Shown: positions 16,864 through 25,926, counted from the first letter of the stretch. The stretch is 32,937 nt of DNA from an uncultured Planctomycetota bacterium (GCA_902772705.1 CACYBR010000047.1:1-32937); one strand, 5' to 3'. Program-made: numbers and translations. The notes: a model not told the origin generated them from the letters alone.

Positions 16864-18563
16864 ACGCTCACCTCCCCTTTCGCACGCCTACGGCGGGTAA
16901 CAGGATTCAGACGATATTCAAGGTACGCGAAACCAGACGCAAGCATATGCGCCGTAATAAGATAAATCAGCGCCGTCGCAATAAGCGGGAAGAACGCCTC
17001 GTAAGTTCGTCCACGAACAATATCGCTCGCCTTCGTCAGGTCCTGAATCGCGACATAACCGACAATCGACGTTGATTTCAGAAGCGAAATGAACTCGCCC
17101 TTATAGACAGGCATGATCCGACGGCAGGCGATTGGGAAAATCACCTTTCGAAAAACGTCGAAACGTCCAAATCCGAGCGCTCGCGCCGCTTCAAGAAGTC
17201 CCTTGTCAATTCCATCGACGCCGGTGCGCATCTGCTCCCCGGCATAGGCGGCAAAATTAAGCCCCAACGCGATCGCTGCGACAAGTTCCCCGCTGATTTT
17301 GAGTCTGGTAAAAACGACATAGTAAAGCACGAGCAGGATGACAAGAATCGGCGTCCCCTGCATGATCGCGATGTAGATCTGAGCGGGATAACGAAGCCAG
17401 GTACGTTTCGATCGACGCATGTAACACTGAACAAACGCCATGAGCGTTCCAAGAACCGTCGCGACTACAGTAATATAGATGGTATTCGTCAAACCGTCGA
17501 CAAAAAGCTTCCAGCGATTATCGACAATAAACGTCTTCTCGAAACTTCTCTTCATGCGTTGCACGAAGGTCATATCCTCAACCGTCAACGCCGCGCCGGC
17601 GCCCGCATAACTGACAGACGCAACCGGTTCGTATGAATAACGATTCTGCAAAATCATTACCGCCGCGGGAGAATCAATATAGGATTCAGAAAAAAGAACG
17701 AGACTTTCACGATCGGGCGTTCTGTCGAGCATGCCGAGGGCGAGATCAAGTTTCTCGTCCATAAGCTCTGGAAAGAGATTATCATATTCGTCAGAAATGA
17801 TGGTCACTTCGGCGTTAAGAAACAACGCAAGCCGCTTGACAAATTCAATTTCAAATCCCGAGGCGTCGCCGTCTTCATCCTGAAAACCTGCTGGAGCGTT
17901 GTCCGTTGCCACGCCGATCACGTACGGACGGCCCGGATTAATCGGGTTTTCGGGTTCTGGAATTACAGGAAGACGCGTGCCATAAGCCTTGAACCAACGC
18001 TCGTACATGTCCTGATATGCAGAAGGTGAACTGGATTCGACAGGCTTAAACGCCCCGTTCCAATTATTGCACATTTCGTCGTATGAGAGTTCCGAACGGT
18101 AAATCTCGATAAACTCATTTACACGTTTCATCAGCTCACGTTGACTTTGCGGAGCGCCAACGGAAATAAAACCTTTCCCTACAAAATCAGGGAGAACAAA
18201 GTAGTCAGGGTCTACAGCGGCGTAATAGTCAAGGTAAGGGCGATCGTATGCGACCGCGTCGATCGAGCCCTCTTTCAAAGCCACAAGGAGTTCGTCGCCG
18301 TCGGCAAAAGGCCTAACCTCCGCCAGAGGAAAGGCTTCCTGCGCTCTTCTGAAAGAAAGCGTACCCTCCTCGCCTCCAACCACAAGTCTCGGTTTATTAA
18401 GATCTTTCAGCGAATGAACAGGAGGCTTAACCCCTTTGTCACACCCCTGAGAGGCAACCACGACAAAAACGACCGCAAAAAGAACAAAGAAAAACCAGTT
18501 ACGTCGCCGCGTTACGAGCGGCGAAGAATCAGACCCAACAATCTTAGACGCCAGAGCCCGCAT
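16860..18563 (-). CDS. Amino-acid ABC transporter binding protein-permease fusion with swapped binding-protein lobes
   Basis: A 567-residue membrane protein. A hydrophobic N-terminal segment (23-40) ends at Cys41, possibly lipidated although the lipobox is not canonical. Residues 50-168 ([15 protein letters not shown] to YDEMCNNW) match the second lobe of SBP_bac_3 proteins, and 213-308 ([14 protein letters not shown] to [14 protein letters not shown]) match the first lobe, so the order is permuted. Asp107 (IDAVAYDRP) and Arg285 (RTPDRE) correspond to residues that hold the amino and carboxyl groups of bound amino acids. Residues 340-560 are a HisM/GlnP-type permease with an EAA loop (EAARALGFG, 458-466). 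The protein would present its own receptor to the translocation path. Its stop overlaps the ATPase start. The exact amino acid is unknown. Confidence 0.88.
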   Translation of the reverse strand: MRALASKIVGSDSSPLVTRRRNWFFFVLFAVVFVVVASQGCDKGVKPPVHSLKDLNKPRLVVGGEEGTLSFRRAQEAFPLAEVRPFADGDELLVALKEGSIDAVAYDRPYLDYYAAVDPDYFVLPDFVGKGFISVGAPQSQRELMKRVNEFIEIYRSELSYDEMCNNWNGAFKPVESSSPSAYQDMYERWFKAYGTRLPVIPEPENPINPGRPYVIGVATDNAPAGFQDEDGDASGFEIEFVKRLALFLNAEVTIISDEYDNLFPELMDEKLDLALGMLDRTPDRESLVLFSESYIDSPAAVMILQNRYSYEPVASVSYAGAGAALTVEDMTFVQRMKRSFEKTFIVDNRWKLFVDGLTNTIYITVVATVLGTLMAFVQCYMRRSKRTWLRYPAQIYIAIMQGTPILVILLVLYYVVFTRLKISGELVAAIALGLNFAAYAGEQMRTGVDGIDKGLLEAARALGFGRFDVFRKVIFPIACRRIMPVYKGEFISLLKSTSIVGYVAIQDLTKASDIVRGRTYEAFFPLIATALIYLITAHMLASGFAYLEYRLNPVTRRRRAKGEVSV

Positions 18564-19006
18564 CCCTCTTAAGTCCTCACTCTTATCAAGCCGAAATAGT
18601 CAAAAACCGGTCGTCACGGCCAGAATCGTCAGGAAGCGCTCGATCAAACCACGCATCAAGGCGTCAAATTGTCGCAATTTCCCAAACCAACCGCGTAACA
18701 AGCCGGAAATAAGGCTACCAGCGCCTTTAACGCCCACAGGCGTCAACGCGCGGACAAATTCCTCGCGGCCGATCAGAATGAACGCACGATCGACCGGAAA
18801 GAAAAGGACGCTTCAGAGAACGATCGACACGGTCGTTTCCTTAGCCGTTTGAAAAGCGGCTCCATACGAAGAAGCCGCAGGAGAAAAGAACCACGTTTAC
18901 GACCGAAAACGTCGCAGACGCATAGCTACGTTATGGGATGGGAAAAGGGAACGGGCGCTCTCGCTAAAAACGCCCATTCCAACTAAAGCCCCATCCAACG
19001 CGAGCC
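18564..19006. other. Gap between the two binding-protein genes
   Basis: About 440 bases with no supported gene. A weak hairpin (GGGCG/CGCCC, 18953-18975) followed on the minus strand by CCCTTTTCCC may partly terminate the upstream gene. AGCCG/CGGCT at 18843-18861 is a second small inverted repeat. No remnant of a permease reading frame was recognised. Confidence 0.35.
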
Positions 19007-20047
19007 TCATTCGGCCGCCGGTTCTGATTCGGCTTGCGGAGCGGCTTCCACCTCGGGAACCGTATCGGACTCGGACTCAGTCGTGGCTTCAGGCGCGGGG
19101 GCAGCGTCTTCGAGCGGTTGCCAGCGGCTCTTGAGAACCATAACTCCAGCGGGACAATCGATATAGTCGTCGGAAAAGAGCATTGTTTCCGCACGCTCGG
19201 GAGTTTTATCAAGATTACCTACCGCGAAATCGAGCTGACCACTTTCGACCGCAGGGAACAACGCGTCGTAGAAAAGACGTTTGAACTCGAATTCGACGTT
19301 GTACCAGAGAGCAAAACGCATGACAAACTCCGTGTCGAATCCGGTCATTTCGTTGTTGCCGTCGACAAACGACATCGGAAGGTTCTGAGGATCGTTGCCG
19401 ACGATCAACGGCTTGCCAGCGTTTGTGGGATTCTCAGGTTTCGGGATATCTGGCATCGGAGGGTCAATCGAATTAACCCAACGATTATACATGTCCTCGT
19501 AACAACTTTTAGATTCCGGATTGACGGGTTTCAGAGCGCCGTTCCAGTTATTGCACATCTCCTCATAGGTGTGTTCAGCACGATAGAGGGCAATAAACTC
19601 GTTGATTTTTGCCATGAGCTCTTTTTTGTTCAGAGGCGCGCCAACGGCGATGTGTCCCTCGCCGATAGTTTGAGGCAAAACGACATACGCGTCATTCTGA
19701 GTCGCGGCGTAGTCAAGGGGCGGACGATCATAGGCGACAGCGTCAATTCTTCCTGCAAGCAACGCGGCATAACAGTCGGCAGGAGTGGAAAAGTTTGCAA
19801 TCTTGGCTTTGGGAAAGGCTTCCTGTCCCATTCGCAGTGAAACCGTTTCCGTTTCGCCGCCGATAACGATTCCAGGTTGGTTAAGATCGTCAAGAGAATG
19901 GATCGGGGTCGCAGGCCGCCCTCCGCAACCTTCTCCTGCCAACAACGTCAGGAATCCGATCGACAAGACGATCAGAAACGAAAAACCACGACGCGACGAA
20001 CGCGACGAAGAACCAGACCCATACTTTTCAAACACTGGAGTCCGCAT
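19007..20047 (-). CDS. Stand-alone amino-acid binding protein with swapped lobes
   Basis: A 346-residue exported binding protein, paralogous to the receptor part of the next gene downstream. The first 305 or so residues align to it without gaps: hydrophobic export segment, Cys41, IHSLDDL, lobe-2-like part with Asp107, CNNWNGALKPV, then lobe-1-like part with Arg285 and FSDDYIDCPAGVMVLKSRW. In place of the permease it ends in a Pro/Ala/Glu-rich tail of about 35 residues. The order of lobes is again second-before-first. The ATG at 20047 has GAGG nine bases upstream, and the bases around the start resemble those of the fusion gene, which argues for duplication; the GTG 15 bases earlier is less likely. 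It probably supplies additional or different substrate to the same permease, which is inference. Confidence 0.85.
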   Translation of the reverse strand: MRTPVFEKYGSGSSSRSSRRGFSFLIVLSIGFLTLLAGEGCGGRPATPIHSLDDLNQPGIVIGGETETVSLRMGQEAFPKAKIANFSTPADCYAALLAGRIDAVAYDRPPLDYAATQNDAYVVLPQTIGEGHIAVGAPLNKKELMAKINEFIALYRAEHTYEEMCNNWNGALKPVNPESKSCYEDMYNRWVNSIDPPMPDIPKPENPTNAGKPLIVGNDPQNLPMSFVDGNNEMTGFDTEFVMRFALWYNVEFEFKRLFYDALFPAVESGQLDFAVGNLDKTPERAETMLFSDDYIDCPAGVMVLKSRWQPLEDAAPAPEATTESESDTVPEVEAAPQAESEPAAE

Positions 20048-20333
20048 CCTTTTAATCCTCACTCACGTAAGAGCTGTAATCACGAAAAACCTACGCTTTT
20101 CTTGAAACCTGGCCGCCTTTATCTGACCAATGGTCAAAACAAGACCCCAAGCCTTGAATACGAAGAACCAATCTCCGCAAGACGGCCACATCAACCAACA
20201 TTCCGGAACACTACGCTCTGACTGCCGTCAAAAACGAACTGCTCCGAAACATGCTTAAACCTATCAGAATTAAGTTTACAAAAAACGACGCCTGGAAACA
20301 ACCAGTCCGGAAAAAGATTAACAGACGTCGCCG
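20048..20333. other. Region upstream of the binding-protein gene
   Basis: There is no gene here. The notable element is the perfect palindrome listed separately at 20124-20136. I found no convincing -35/-10 pair. Confidence 0.4.
20124..20136. promoter_or_regulatory. Perfect 6-1-6 palindrome upstream of the amino-acid transporter
   Basis: TGACCA-A-TGGTCA lies 77 bases upstream of the binding-protein ATG, in a region with no other use. The size and symmetry suit a dimeric repressor site; no cognate regulator is encoded nearby. Confidence 0.4.
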
Positions 20334-20361
20334 GGATTACAGGGGCGACGCCCTGTAATCC
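20334..20361 (-). terminator. Strong inverted repeat after thrS
   Basis: GGATTACAGGG and CCCTGTAATCC form a perfect 11-bp stem with a 6-base loop, 13 bases past the thrS stop. A T-run on the minus strand comes about 15 bases later rather than immediately, so efficiency is uncertain. Confidence 0.55.
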
Positions 20362-20374
20362 GCAAAGTCAGCGA

Positions 20375-22357
20375 TCAAAGGCGACGTTCGTCGTTTTCCT
20401 GCTTGAGGTCTGCAATGAATTTGTCGACGTCAATCGCGCCCATTTCACCTTGTTTACGACCTCGCACTCCAACGGCGCCAAGTTCCTCTTCCTTCGCGCC
20501 CACGACGCAGAGGTAAGGAATAAGGTCGTTGCGTCCCACGCGGATCTTCGCGCCAATCTTTTCAGAACTAAGATCAAGCTTAACTCGCAAACCCGCCGCC
20601 TTCATCTTAGCTGCGACCTGCTTCGCGTAATTCTCAAACTTTTCGGAAATCGTAAGGATACGAACCTGTTCCGGCGCGAGCCAAAGAGGGAACGCCGCAG
20701 CGAAATGCTCAATAAGAATGCCCGTAAAACGCTCAAACGATCCGAAAGGAGCACGATGAATCATAACTGGCTGATGCAACTCGCCGTCAGCGCCAACATA
20801 CTTCAGGTTAAAGCGTTGGGGACTCGGGAGGTTGTAGTCAAGCTGAATCGTCCCAAGTTGCCACTTTCTTCCCAGGCAGTCACGGACGATAAAGTCGGCC
20901 TTTGGACCATAGAACGCGGCTTCGCCCTCGACGATCTCGAGTTTTGGAAGATCCATTTCTTTGCAGGCGCGCTCAAGTGACGCTTGGGCTTTACGCCAAA
21001 CGTCGTCAGAACCGACGTACTTTGAACTCTTCCAATCGCGGAAACTGAGTCGGACCTCGTAGTCGCTGAATCCCATAGTCTTGAGAACTTTAAGAGTCAT
21101 GTCGACGCAATTCTTGAACTCATCCTCAACCTGTTCTTCCGTACAGAAGATGTGTGCGTCGTCCTGAGTAAAACCACGAACGCGAGTCAAACCGCTAAGC
21201 TCGCCGGATTGCTCGAAACGATGGACGTTTCCGAATTCTGCGATACGCAGGGGCAACTCACGGTAACTACGGGGTTTCGACTCATAGACCATGACATGAA
21301 GCGGGCAGTTCATCGGACGGAGAAGATAGCGGTCGCCGTCGTCGACGGTGATCGGCGGAAACTGGCTGTCCGCATAGTAAGGGTAGTGACCGGAAGTCTC
21401 AAAGAGTTCAACACGGCAAATGACCGGAGAGTAGACCGGCTGATAATCTCGTTTGATCAGTTCTTCGTAAATGAAGTTTTCAAGTTGTTTACGAATAAGA
21501 GCGCCTTTAGGAAGCCATACAACCAACCCCGAACCAACGCGGTGGTCAATCAAGAAAAGCTCGTGTTTCTTGCCAAGAACGCGGTGATCGCGTTTCTTCG
21601 CTTCTTCAAGTTGCGTCAGGTAGGCGCTCAATTCCTTCTTATCGAAGAAGGCAACGCCATAAACACGACAAAGTTGCTGATTATTCGCGTCCCCCTTCCA
21701 GTAAGCGGAAGAAGTGGACATGATCTTGAACGCGCCGATAAATCGGGACGATGGGATATGCGGTCCGCGACAAAGATCCATGAACTCGCCATGTCGGTAG
21801 AAGGAGACGATTTCGTTCTCGGCAAGGCCAGTTTCGAGGTGTTCAACCTTGAGAGACTGACCCGCGGCTCTGAGAAGCTCAATCGCCTCGTCACGCTTCA
21901 TTTCGATGCGCTCGAACGGCTCGTCTTCTTTGATAATCTTCGCCATTTCGGCTTCGATTTTGGCAAAATCTTCTTCAGTGAAAGGTTCTTCCTTCCAAAA
22001 ATCATAATAGAAGCCCGTCTCCGTCGTCGGACCAAACGCAAGCTGGACGTCCTTGAAAAGGCGCATGACCGCGCGTGCCATAACGTGCGCGCAGGAGTGA
22101 CGCATGATTTCAAGCGCTTCAGGATCCTTTTTCGTAAGCAGACGGAGTTCTACGACGCCGGATTCGGGAAGCGGTTCAGTCGCCGAGGTTGTCTTCGTGA
22201 CGGGAACGCCGTTTTCGTCGAGGTTATCGGGAATCGTAACAACAGCCGCAACCGTCGACTTGGCCAGACCTGAACCGATCTCGGACGCTACGTCCAAAGG
22301 ACTGACTCGATTTTCATATGACTTTTCAGAACCGTCAGGAAGAACAACCTTTAACAT
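20375..22357 (-). CDS. thrS: Threonyl-tRNA synthetase
   Basis: A 660-residue class II synthetase that charges tRNA-Thr. A TGS domain (1-65) opens with MLKVVLPDGSEKSYENRVSP. The editing domain has HSCAH (87-91) and CRGPH (196-200), which remove mischarged serine. In the catalytic core the zinc ligands are Cys351 (MNCPLHVM), His402 (TQDDAHIF) and the His of MIHRAPFGS; motif 2 is VHRFEQSGE. The C-terminal anticodon-binding domain contains VRILTISEKFENYA and later RNDLIPYLCVVG. An ATG 15 bases earlier (22372) contains the GAGG that serves this start at a spacing of nine bases, so the shorter form is preferred. It is unrelated in function to the transporter genes that follow, and separated from them by a strong inverted repeat. 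Confidence 0.97.
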   Translation of the reverse strand: MLKVVLPDGSEKSYENRVSPLDVASEIGSGLAKSTVAAVVTIPDNLDENGVPVTKTTSATEPLPESGVVELRLLTKKDPEALEIMRHSCAHVMARAVMRLFKDVQLAFGPTTETGFYYDFWKEEPFTEEDFAKIEAEMAKIIKEDEPFERIEMKRDEAIELLRAAGQSLKVEHLETGLAENEIVSFYRHGEFMDLCRGPHIPSSRFIGAFKIMSTSSAYWKGDANNQQLCRVYGVAFFDKKELSAYLTQLEEAKKRDHRVLGKKHELFLIDHRVGSGLVVWLPKGALIRKQLENFIYEELIKRDYQPVYSPVICRVELFETSGHYPYYADSQFPPITVDDGDRYLLRPMNCPLHVMVYESKPRSYRELPLRIAEFGNVHRFEQSGELSGLTRVRGFTQDDAHIFCTEEQVEDEFKNCVDMTLKVLKTMGFSDYEVRLSFRDWKSSKYVGSDDVWRKAQASLERACKEMDLPKLEIVEGEAAFYGPKADFIVRDCLGRKWQLGTIQLDYNLPSPQRFNLKYVGADGELHQPVMIHRAPFGSFERFTGILIEHFAAAFPLWLAPEQVRILTISEKFENYAKQVAAKMKAAGLRVKLDLSSEKIGAKIRVGRNDLIPYLCVVGAKEEELGAVGVRGRKQGEMGAIDVDKFIADLKQENDERRL

Positions 22358-22697
22358 CGCAACTTGCCTCATTGGAATATCGCAAGAGTCTGTTTCGTGC
22401 CTGTTGTCTCAGCACGTCACCCGCACACAACACGGCAGACGTCCCGTTATGAACGGAAAACGTCGACAACGACACTTTTTTAACGCGGTCATTGTACTCA
22501 TGCTGTAAAAATTTTAAAGGCAGAATACGAAAAAAAACATTACATTAGTCGGTAAAGAAATCGGCGTCGCACTCTATCATGCCAATCAAAAGAGTTTTTT
22601 AAAAGACGAAAAGACGTGTCAAAACATCCTCGCGTCTCAACGTTGAATCCATTATTAACGACGTTAACGAAATTCAGGGAAGGAAAAAGGCTTTCCC
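22358..22697. other. Divergent intergenic region: thrS leader and oxidoreductase upstream region
   Basis: No gene is seen. On the minus strand a possible thrS promoter is TTTAAA (22513-22518), 16 bases, TACAAT (22491-22496). Between it and thrS, GTCTG/CAGAC (22388-22392, 22436-22440) encloses GTGC/GCAC (22397-22400, 22412-22415), so the leader may fold. No T-box signature was seen. Confidence 0.35.
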
Positions 22698-22726
22698 TTG
22701 AAAACACCGTCGTTTGCGACTATAAT
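22698..22726 (+). promoter_or_regulatory. Sigma-70 promoter of the oxidoreductase gene
   Basis: TTGAAA (22698-22703), a 17-base spacer and a perfect TATAAT (22721-22726). The start would fall near 22733, inside the palindrome described next, leaving a leader of about 120 bases. Confidence 0.75.
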
Positions 22727-22727
22727 T

Positions 22728-22739
22728 CCCAGCGCTGGG
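22728..22739. promoter_or_regulatory. Palindrome at the predicted transcription start
   Basis: CCCAGCGCTGGG is a perfect 12-bp palindrome beginning one base after the -10 box. Its place over the start site suits an operator; a chance GC palindrome cannot be excluded. Confidence 0.4.
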
Positions 22740-22851
22740 GCTTGAGTCGTTTCAAGTAATCGAGCGCCCCCGCCGCATTCAGACGCCTTTGTCGTCAGAT
22801 TTATATGAAGGAGGCGTCGGCAACCATGAAATTGGAAACAGGAGTTAACTC

Positions 22852-24174
22852 ATGAGCGTTCAGTCCCGTCGAGATTTCCTCGTCAAAAGCGCCGTTCTTT
22901 CCGCAACGGTTGCTACGACTTCCACCCTTTCCACCCCTCGAGTTCACGCGGGCGAAAACAACGCCCTTCGGCTCGGTATCGTTGGTTGCGGAGGTCGCGG
23001 TTGCGGCGCGGTCGACAACGCGCTTACGGCGGACCCAAACGTCAAGCTGATTGTCGCCGCCGACGTCGATAAGAAGCGCGCCGCCGCCCAACTCGACGGT
23101 CTTAAGGCAAAATGGGACGATCGTGTCGCCATCAACGACGACAGCCTTTTCATTGGCTTCGACGCTTATAAAAAAGTTCTTGAAAGCGACGTCGATATCG
23201 TTCTGCTGACGACCCCTCAGCACTTCCGTCCCACGATGATCAAGGAAGCCGTGGAAGCAGGCAAACATATCTTCGCAGAAAAACCGGTTGCCGTCGACGG
23301 CGAAGGAATCAAGACAATTCAGGAAGCTGGTGAAATTGCTCGTAAAAAGGGCCTGAATATTGTCGGCGGTCTGGTCAACCGTTACGGCAAATCCGCGCAG
23401 GAAGTTATGAAACGCATTCAGGACGGCGCTATCGGCTCTGTTGTCACGGCGCGCGGCGACCGTATGGGCGGTCCCTTGTGGACGCGTCCGCGTACAGAAG
23501 GCCAAACGGAAATGCAGTATCAGATGACAAACTGGGTGAATTTCAACTGGATCGCAAGCGAGTTCATCAACGACGTCACAATTCACCAGCTCGACATTGC
23601 CTTGTGGTCTTTCAACGACCAACCGCCCAAGGGCGCTTACTCGCTCGGAGGTCGCCTCGCGCGACGCGGACCGGACGACGGCGACATGTACGACTCCATG
23701 GCAACCGTGTACGAGTTTGAGGACGGTCGCTCCCTCTACGCGTTCTCGCGCCAAATCCCGGGATGCTTCAGTCGCGGAACGACGACGATTAACGGCTCTA
23801 AGGGATACGCCGTCATTGGCAATCTTGAATCAGTCGCAAGCGTTTTCGTTGGCGGGGAAGAAATCAAGATTCCACGAGGCGAGGTTTCAGGTTACGTCGT
23901 TGAACACAAGGTCCTCATCGACGCGGTCCGCAGCGGCGGCCAAACTTACGTCAACAACGTCAACTACATGACAAACTCCACTGGCGCGGCGATTCTCGGA
24001 CGTATGGCGGCCTACAACGCCCAGTACGTGACGTGGGACGAAATGCTTGCGTCTGTCGGCGACAAACCGTCCGAATATTCCTGGGACGCCGTTCCTCCGA
24101 CCCTACCGGATGAACGAGGCCGTTATAAAATCGCCATTCCGGGTCCCGGAGACGGATGGGGATATCTTGACTGA
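22852..24174 (+). CDS. Tat-exported Gfo/Idh/MocA-family oxidoreductase
   Basis: A 440-residue NAD(P)-dependent oxidoreductase of the family acting on sugars, inositols and related polyols. The Tat signal SRRDFLVKSA (5-14) is followed by an Ala/Thr-rich segment ending near VHAGE, so the protein is exported folded with its cofactor. The Rossmann motif is GIVGCGGRG (42-50). AEKPVAVD (142-149) holds the catalytic-type Lys144. The C-terminal domain has NWVNFNWIASEFINDVTIHQ, with His245 as a likely catalytic residue. Length and order fit the many exported paralogs of planctomycetes. AGGAG lies eight bases before the ATG, with a strong promoter upstream. It is probably monocistronic; the substrate is unknown. 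Confidence 0.9.
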   Translation: MSVQSRRDFLVKSAVLSATVATTSTLSTPRVHAGENNALRLGIVGCGGRGCGAVDNALTADPNVKLIVAADVDKKRAAAQLDGLKAKWDDRVAINDDSLFIGFDAYKKVLESDVDIVLLTTPQHFRPTMIKEAVEAGKHIFAEKPVAVDGEGIKTIQEAGEIARKKGLNIVGGLVNRYGKSAQEVMKRIQDGAIGSVVTARGDRMGGPLWTRPRTEGQTEMQYQMTNWVNFNWIASEFINDVTIHQLDIALWSFNDQPPKGAYSLGGRLARRGPDDGDMYDSMATVYEFEDGRSLYAFSRQIPGCFSRGTTTINGSKGYAVIGNLESVASVFVGGEEIKIPRGEVSGYVVEHKVLIDAVRSGGQTYVNNVNYMTNSTGAAILGRMAAYNAQYVTWDEMLASVGDKPSEYSWDAVPPTLPDERGRYKIAIPGPGDGWGYLD

Positions 24175-24528
24175 TCGCATTCCTCAATAACGTCGCAGGA
24201 CGACTATAACAACCTGTTCCAGAAATTGTTCTGTTTTTATAAAACAGCAATGATATTCACGGAACCACGTTAAATTATGGATTGCCGCAATGCGTTTTTT
24301 TGCAAAGGCGAACCAAATCAGGAAGTTTTTATAGCCGTTCTGCGCGCTTCACGTAGTCGTTACCCTACCTTTGTCACGTTCCCAAAAGCATGCGCAAAAG
24401 ATCGGAAGGCGTCTTCGCGACGTCCTTCGGTTCACAGCCGACGACGGCTGTCGCTGATTTTATCATTACACACAGAAGCTCTAAATCACTTACTTTTGAC
24501 GTTTTTTCGTCGGGAGAAACTCACCGCC
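24175..24528. other. Intergenic region with two adjacent hairpins
   Basis: No gene is called; an upstream extension of the next frame to 24277 has no support. Hairpins: CTGTTTT-TAT-AAAACAG (24231-24247); GAAGGCGTC/GACG-CCTTC with a bulged T (24405-24428); and the perfect ACAGCCG-ACGA-CGGCTGT (24434-24451), followed by ATTTTATCATT. They may terminate the oxidoreductase transcript or form the leader of the next gene. Confidence 0.4.
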
Positions 24529-25926
24529 ATGTCCATCGTAACCAACACAACTTCCTGGGGTTCCCGCGCTGGAAACTCATTTAAAGGAATCCTCGCAGGA
24601 ATCTTGATCGTCGTTGTGGCGATTGCAGTTCTTTTCTGGAACGAAGGTCGAACCATCAAACGCACTAAGGCCCTTAAAGAGGTTGCAAAAGTCGCAGTAA
24701 GCGTTGATCCACAGACGATCGACGACGCCAACGAAGGCAAACCAATCCATACTTCTGGCGACGTTGTCACAGAAGACGTTGTCTCTGATCCTGAATTTGG
24801 AATTTCCCTCAAAGCCCTGAGACTTGATCGTAAGGTCGAAATGTATCAGTGGCAGGAGGACACTGACACAGACACGCGACGTACCTCCGGCGGAGGCCAG
24901 GAAGAGGTCACGTCCTACTCCTACCAAAGGGTTTGGTCTGAAGAGCTCATTGACTCTTCCTCTTTCCACGAAGCCGGCCATGACAACCCCAAGACGATGC
25001 CCTACAGTTCACAGTCTTTCCCCGCTCAAAACGTGACGCTCGGCGCGTTCTCTCTCACCAAAGAACAGATCGACGCTCTTGGGCCAAACGTCGATTACAA
25101 CCTAAATCAGTCGTCCTCTGACGCGAAGGGAGCTCCTCAAACCGAAGGAAACGCTCCGGACTCCGTCACGGTTCCAGCGCCTGACCAGCCGAAGCCGGCG
25201 GAAAATGAAGAGGCCACGCCCAGTCCGGCGAAAGACGTGAACGCTTATCGACCCGCCAATATTGGCGAACGTTTCGCGCAGGATTTCTCCGTCTCTACGT
25301 CCCCGAACACGAGCGACCTCAATATTTCCACAGACGGCGCCGCCGCTCAGACTCCGGCAAACGATTCGGGCTCCAACGTTCAGCTCAAGCTTTATGGCAA
25401 CGGCTACTATATCGGCGATCCTTCCCATACCGAAATTGGCGACGTCAGAATCACGTTCTCCTTCGTCGAAACGCCCTGTCCGACGAGCTTTGTAGGTCAG
25501 CAGCATGGCAACACGCTCATTCCTTACCAAGCCAAAACGGGCTCCGTTCTCCTCCAGACGCCTGGCATTCATTCGTTGGAAGAAATGATAACGTCCGCTC
25601 AGAAGGAGAACAAACTTATCGCTTGGATTGTTCGTGCCCTCGGACTGTTCTTCATCTTCATCGGGATCAAAGTCATTCTTGCGCCTCTCGTCGTTTTGGC
25701 TGACTTTATTCCATTTGCCGGCAGAATCATCGGATTCGGAACCGACGTTGTCGCGTTCTGCGGAACGCTCTTCCTCGGTCTTGGCACGATTTCCATTGGT
25801 TGGATCTATTATCGACCGTTAGTTGGAATCCCACTCCTTGTGATCGCGGTTGGCGCGCTTGTCTATCCGTTTGTCCGCAACAAGAAGAAGGAGGTTTCAA
25901 TCACTTCCACGGATCAAACCGTCTAA
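24529..25926 (+). CDS. TMEM43-family membrane protein
   Basis: A 465-residue integral membrane protein. TM1 (17-38) ends in LFWNEGR, a typical TMEM43 feature, followed by RTKALKEV, and ALRLDRKVEMYQWQE (96-110) also fits the family. A hydrophilic extracytoplasmic part spans about 40-360 with a Pro/Ala/Glu-rich insert at about 195-240. Three or four hydrophobic segments (365-450) close the protein. The human relative sits in the inner nuclear and ER membranes; the bacterial role is unknown. The ATG at 24529 is chosen because it opens the conserved N-terminus, with GGAG 12 bases upstream. The next gene starts 88 bases after the stop, so the two are probably co-transcribed. The family call is good; no function is claimed. 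Confidence 0.8.
   Translation: MSIVTNTTSWGSRAGNSFKGILAGILIVVVAIAVLFWNEGRTIKRTKALKEVAKVAVSVDPQTIDDANEGKPIHTSGDVVTEDVVSDPEFGISLKALRLDRKVEMYQWQEDTDTDTRRTSGGGQEEVTSYSYQRVWSEELIDSSSFHEAGHDNPKTMPYSSQSFPAQNVTLGAFSLTKEQIDALGPNVDYNLNQSSSDAKGAPQTEGNAPDSVTVPAPDQPKPAENEEATPSPAKDVNAYRPANIGERFAQDFSVSTSPNTSDLNISTDGAAAQTPANDSGSNVQLKLYGNGYYIGDPSHTEIGDVRITFSFVETPCPTSFVGQQHGNTLIPYQAKTGSVLLQTPGIHSLEEMITSAQKENKLIAWIVRALGLFFIFIGIKVILAPLVVLADFIPFAGRIIGFGTDVVAFCGTLFLGLGTISIGWIYYRPLVGIPLLVIAVGALVYPFVRNKKKEVSITSTDQTV

Noticed and set aside
21152-22273. 373-codon plus-strand ORF inside thrS
   Set aside because: Antisense shadow of a certain thrS gene, without any family resemblance.
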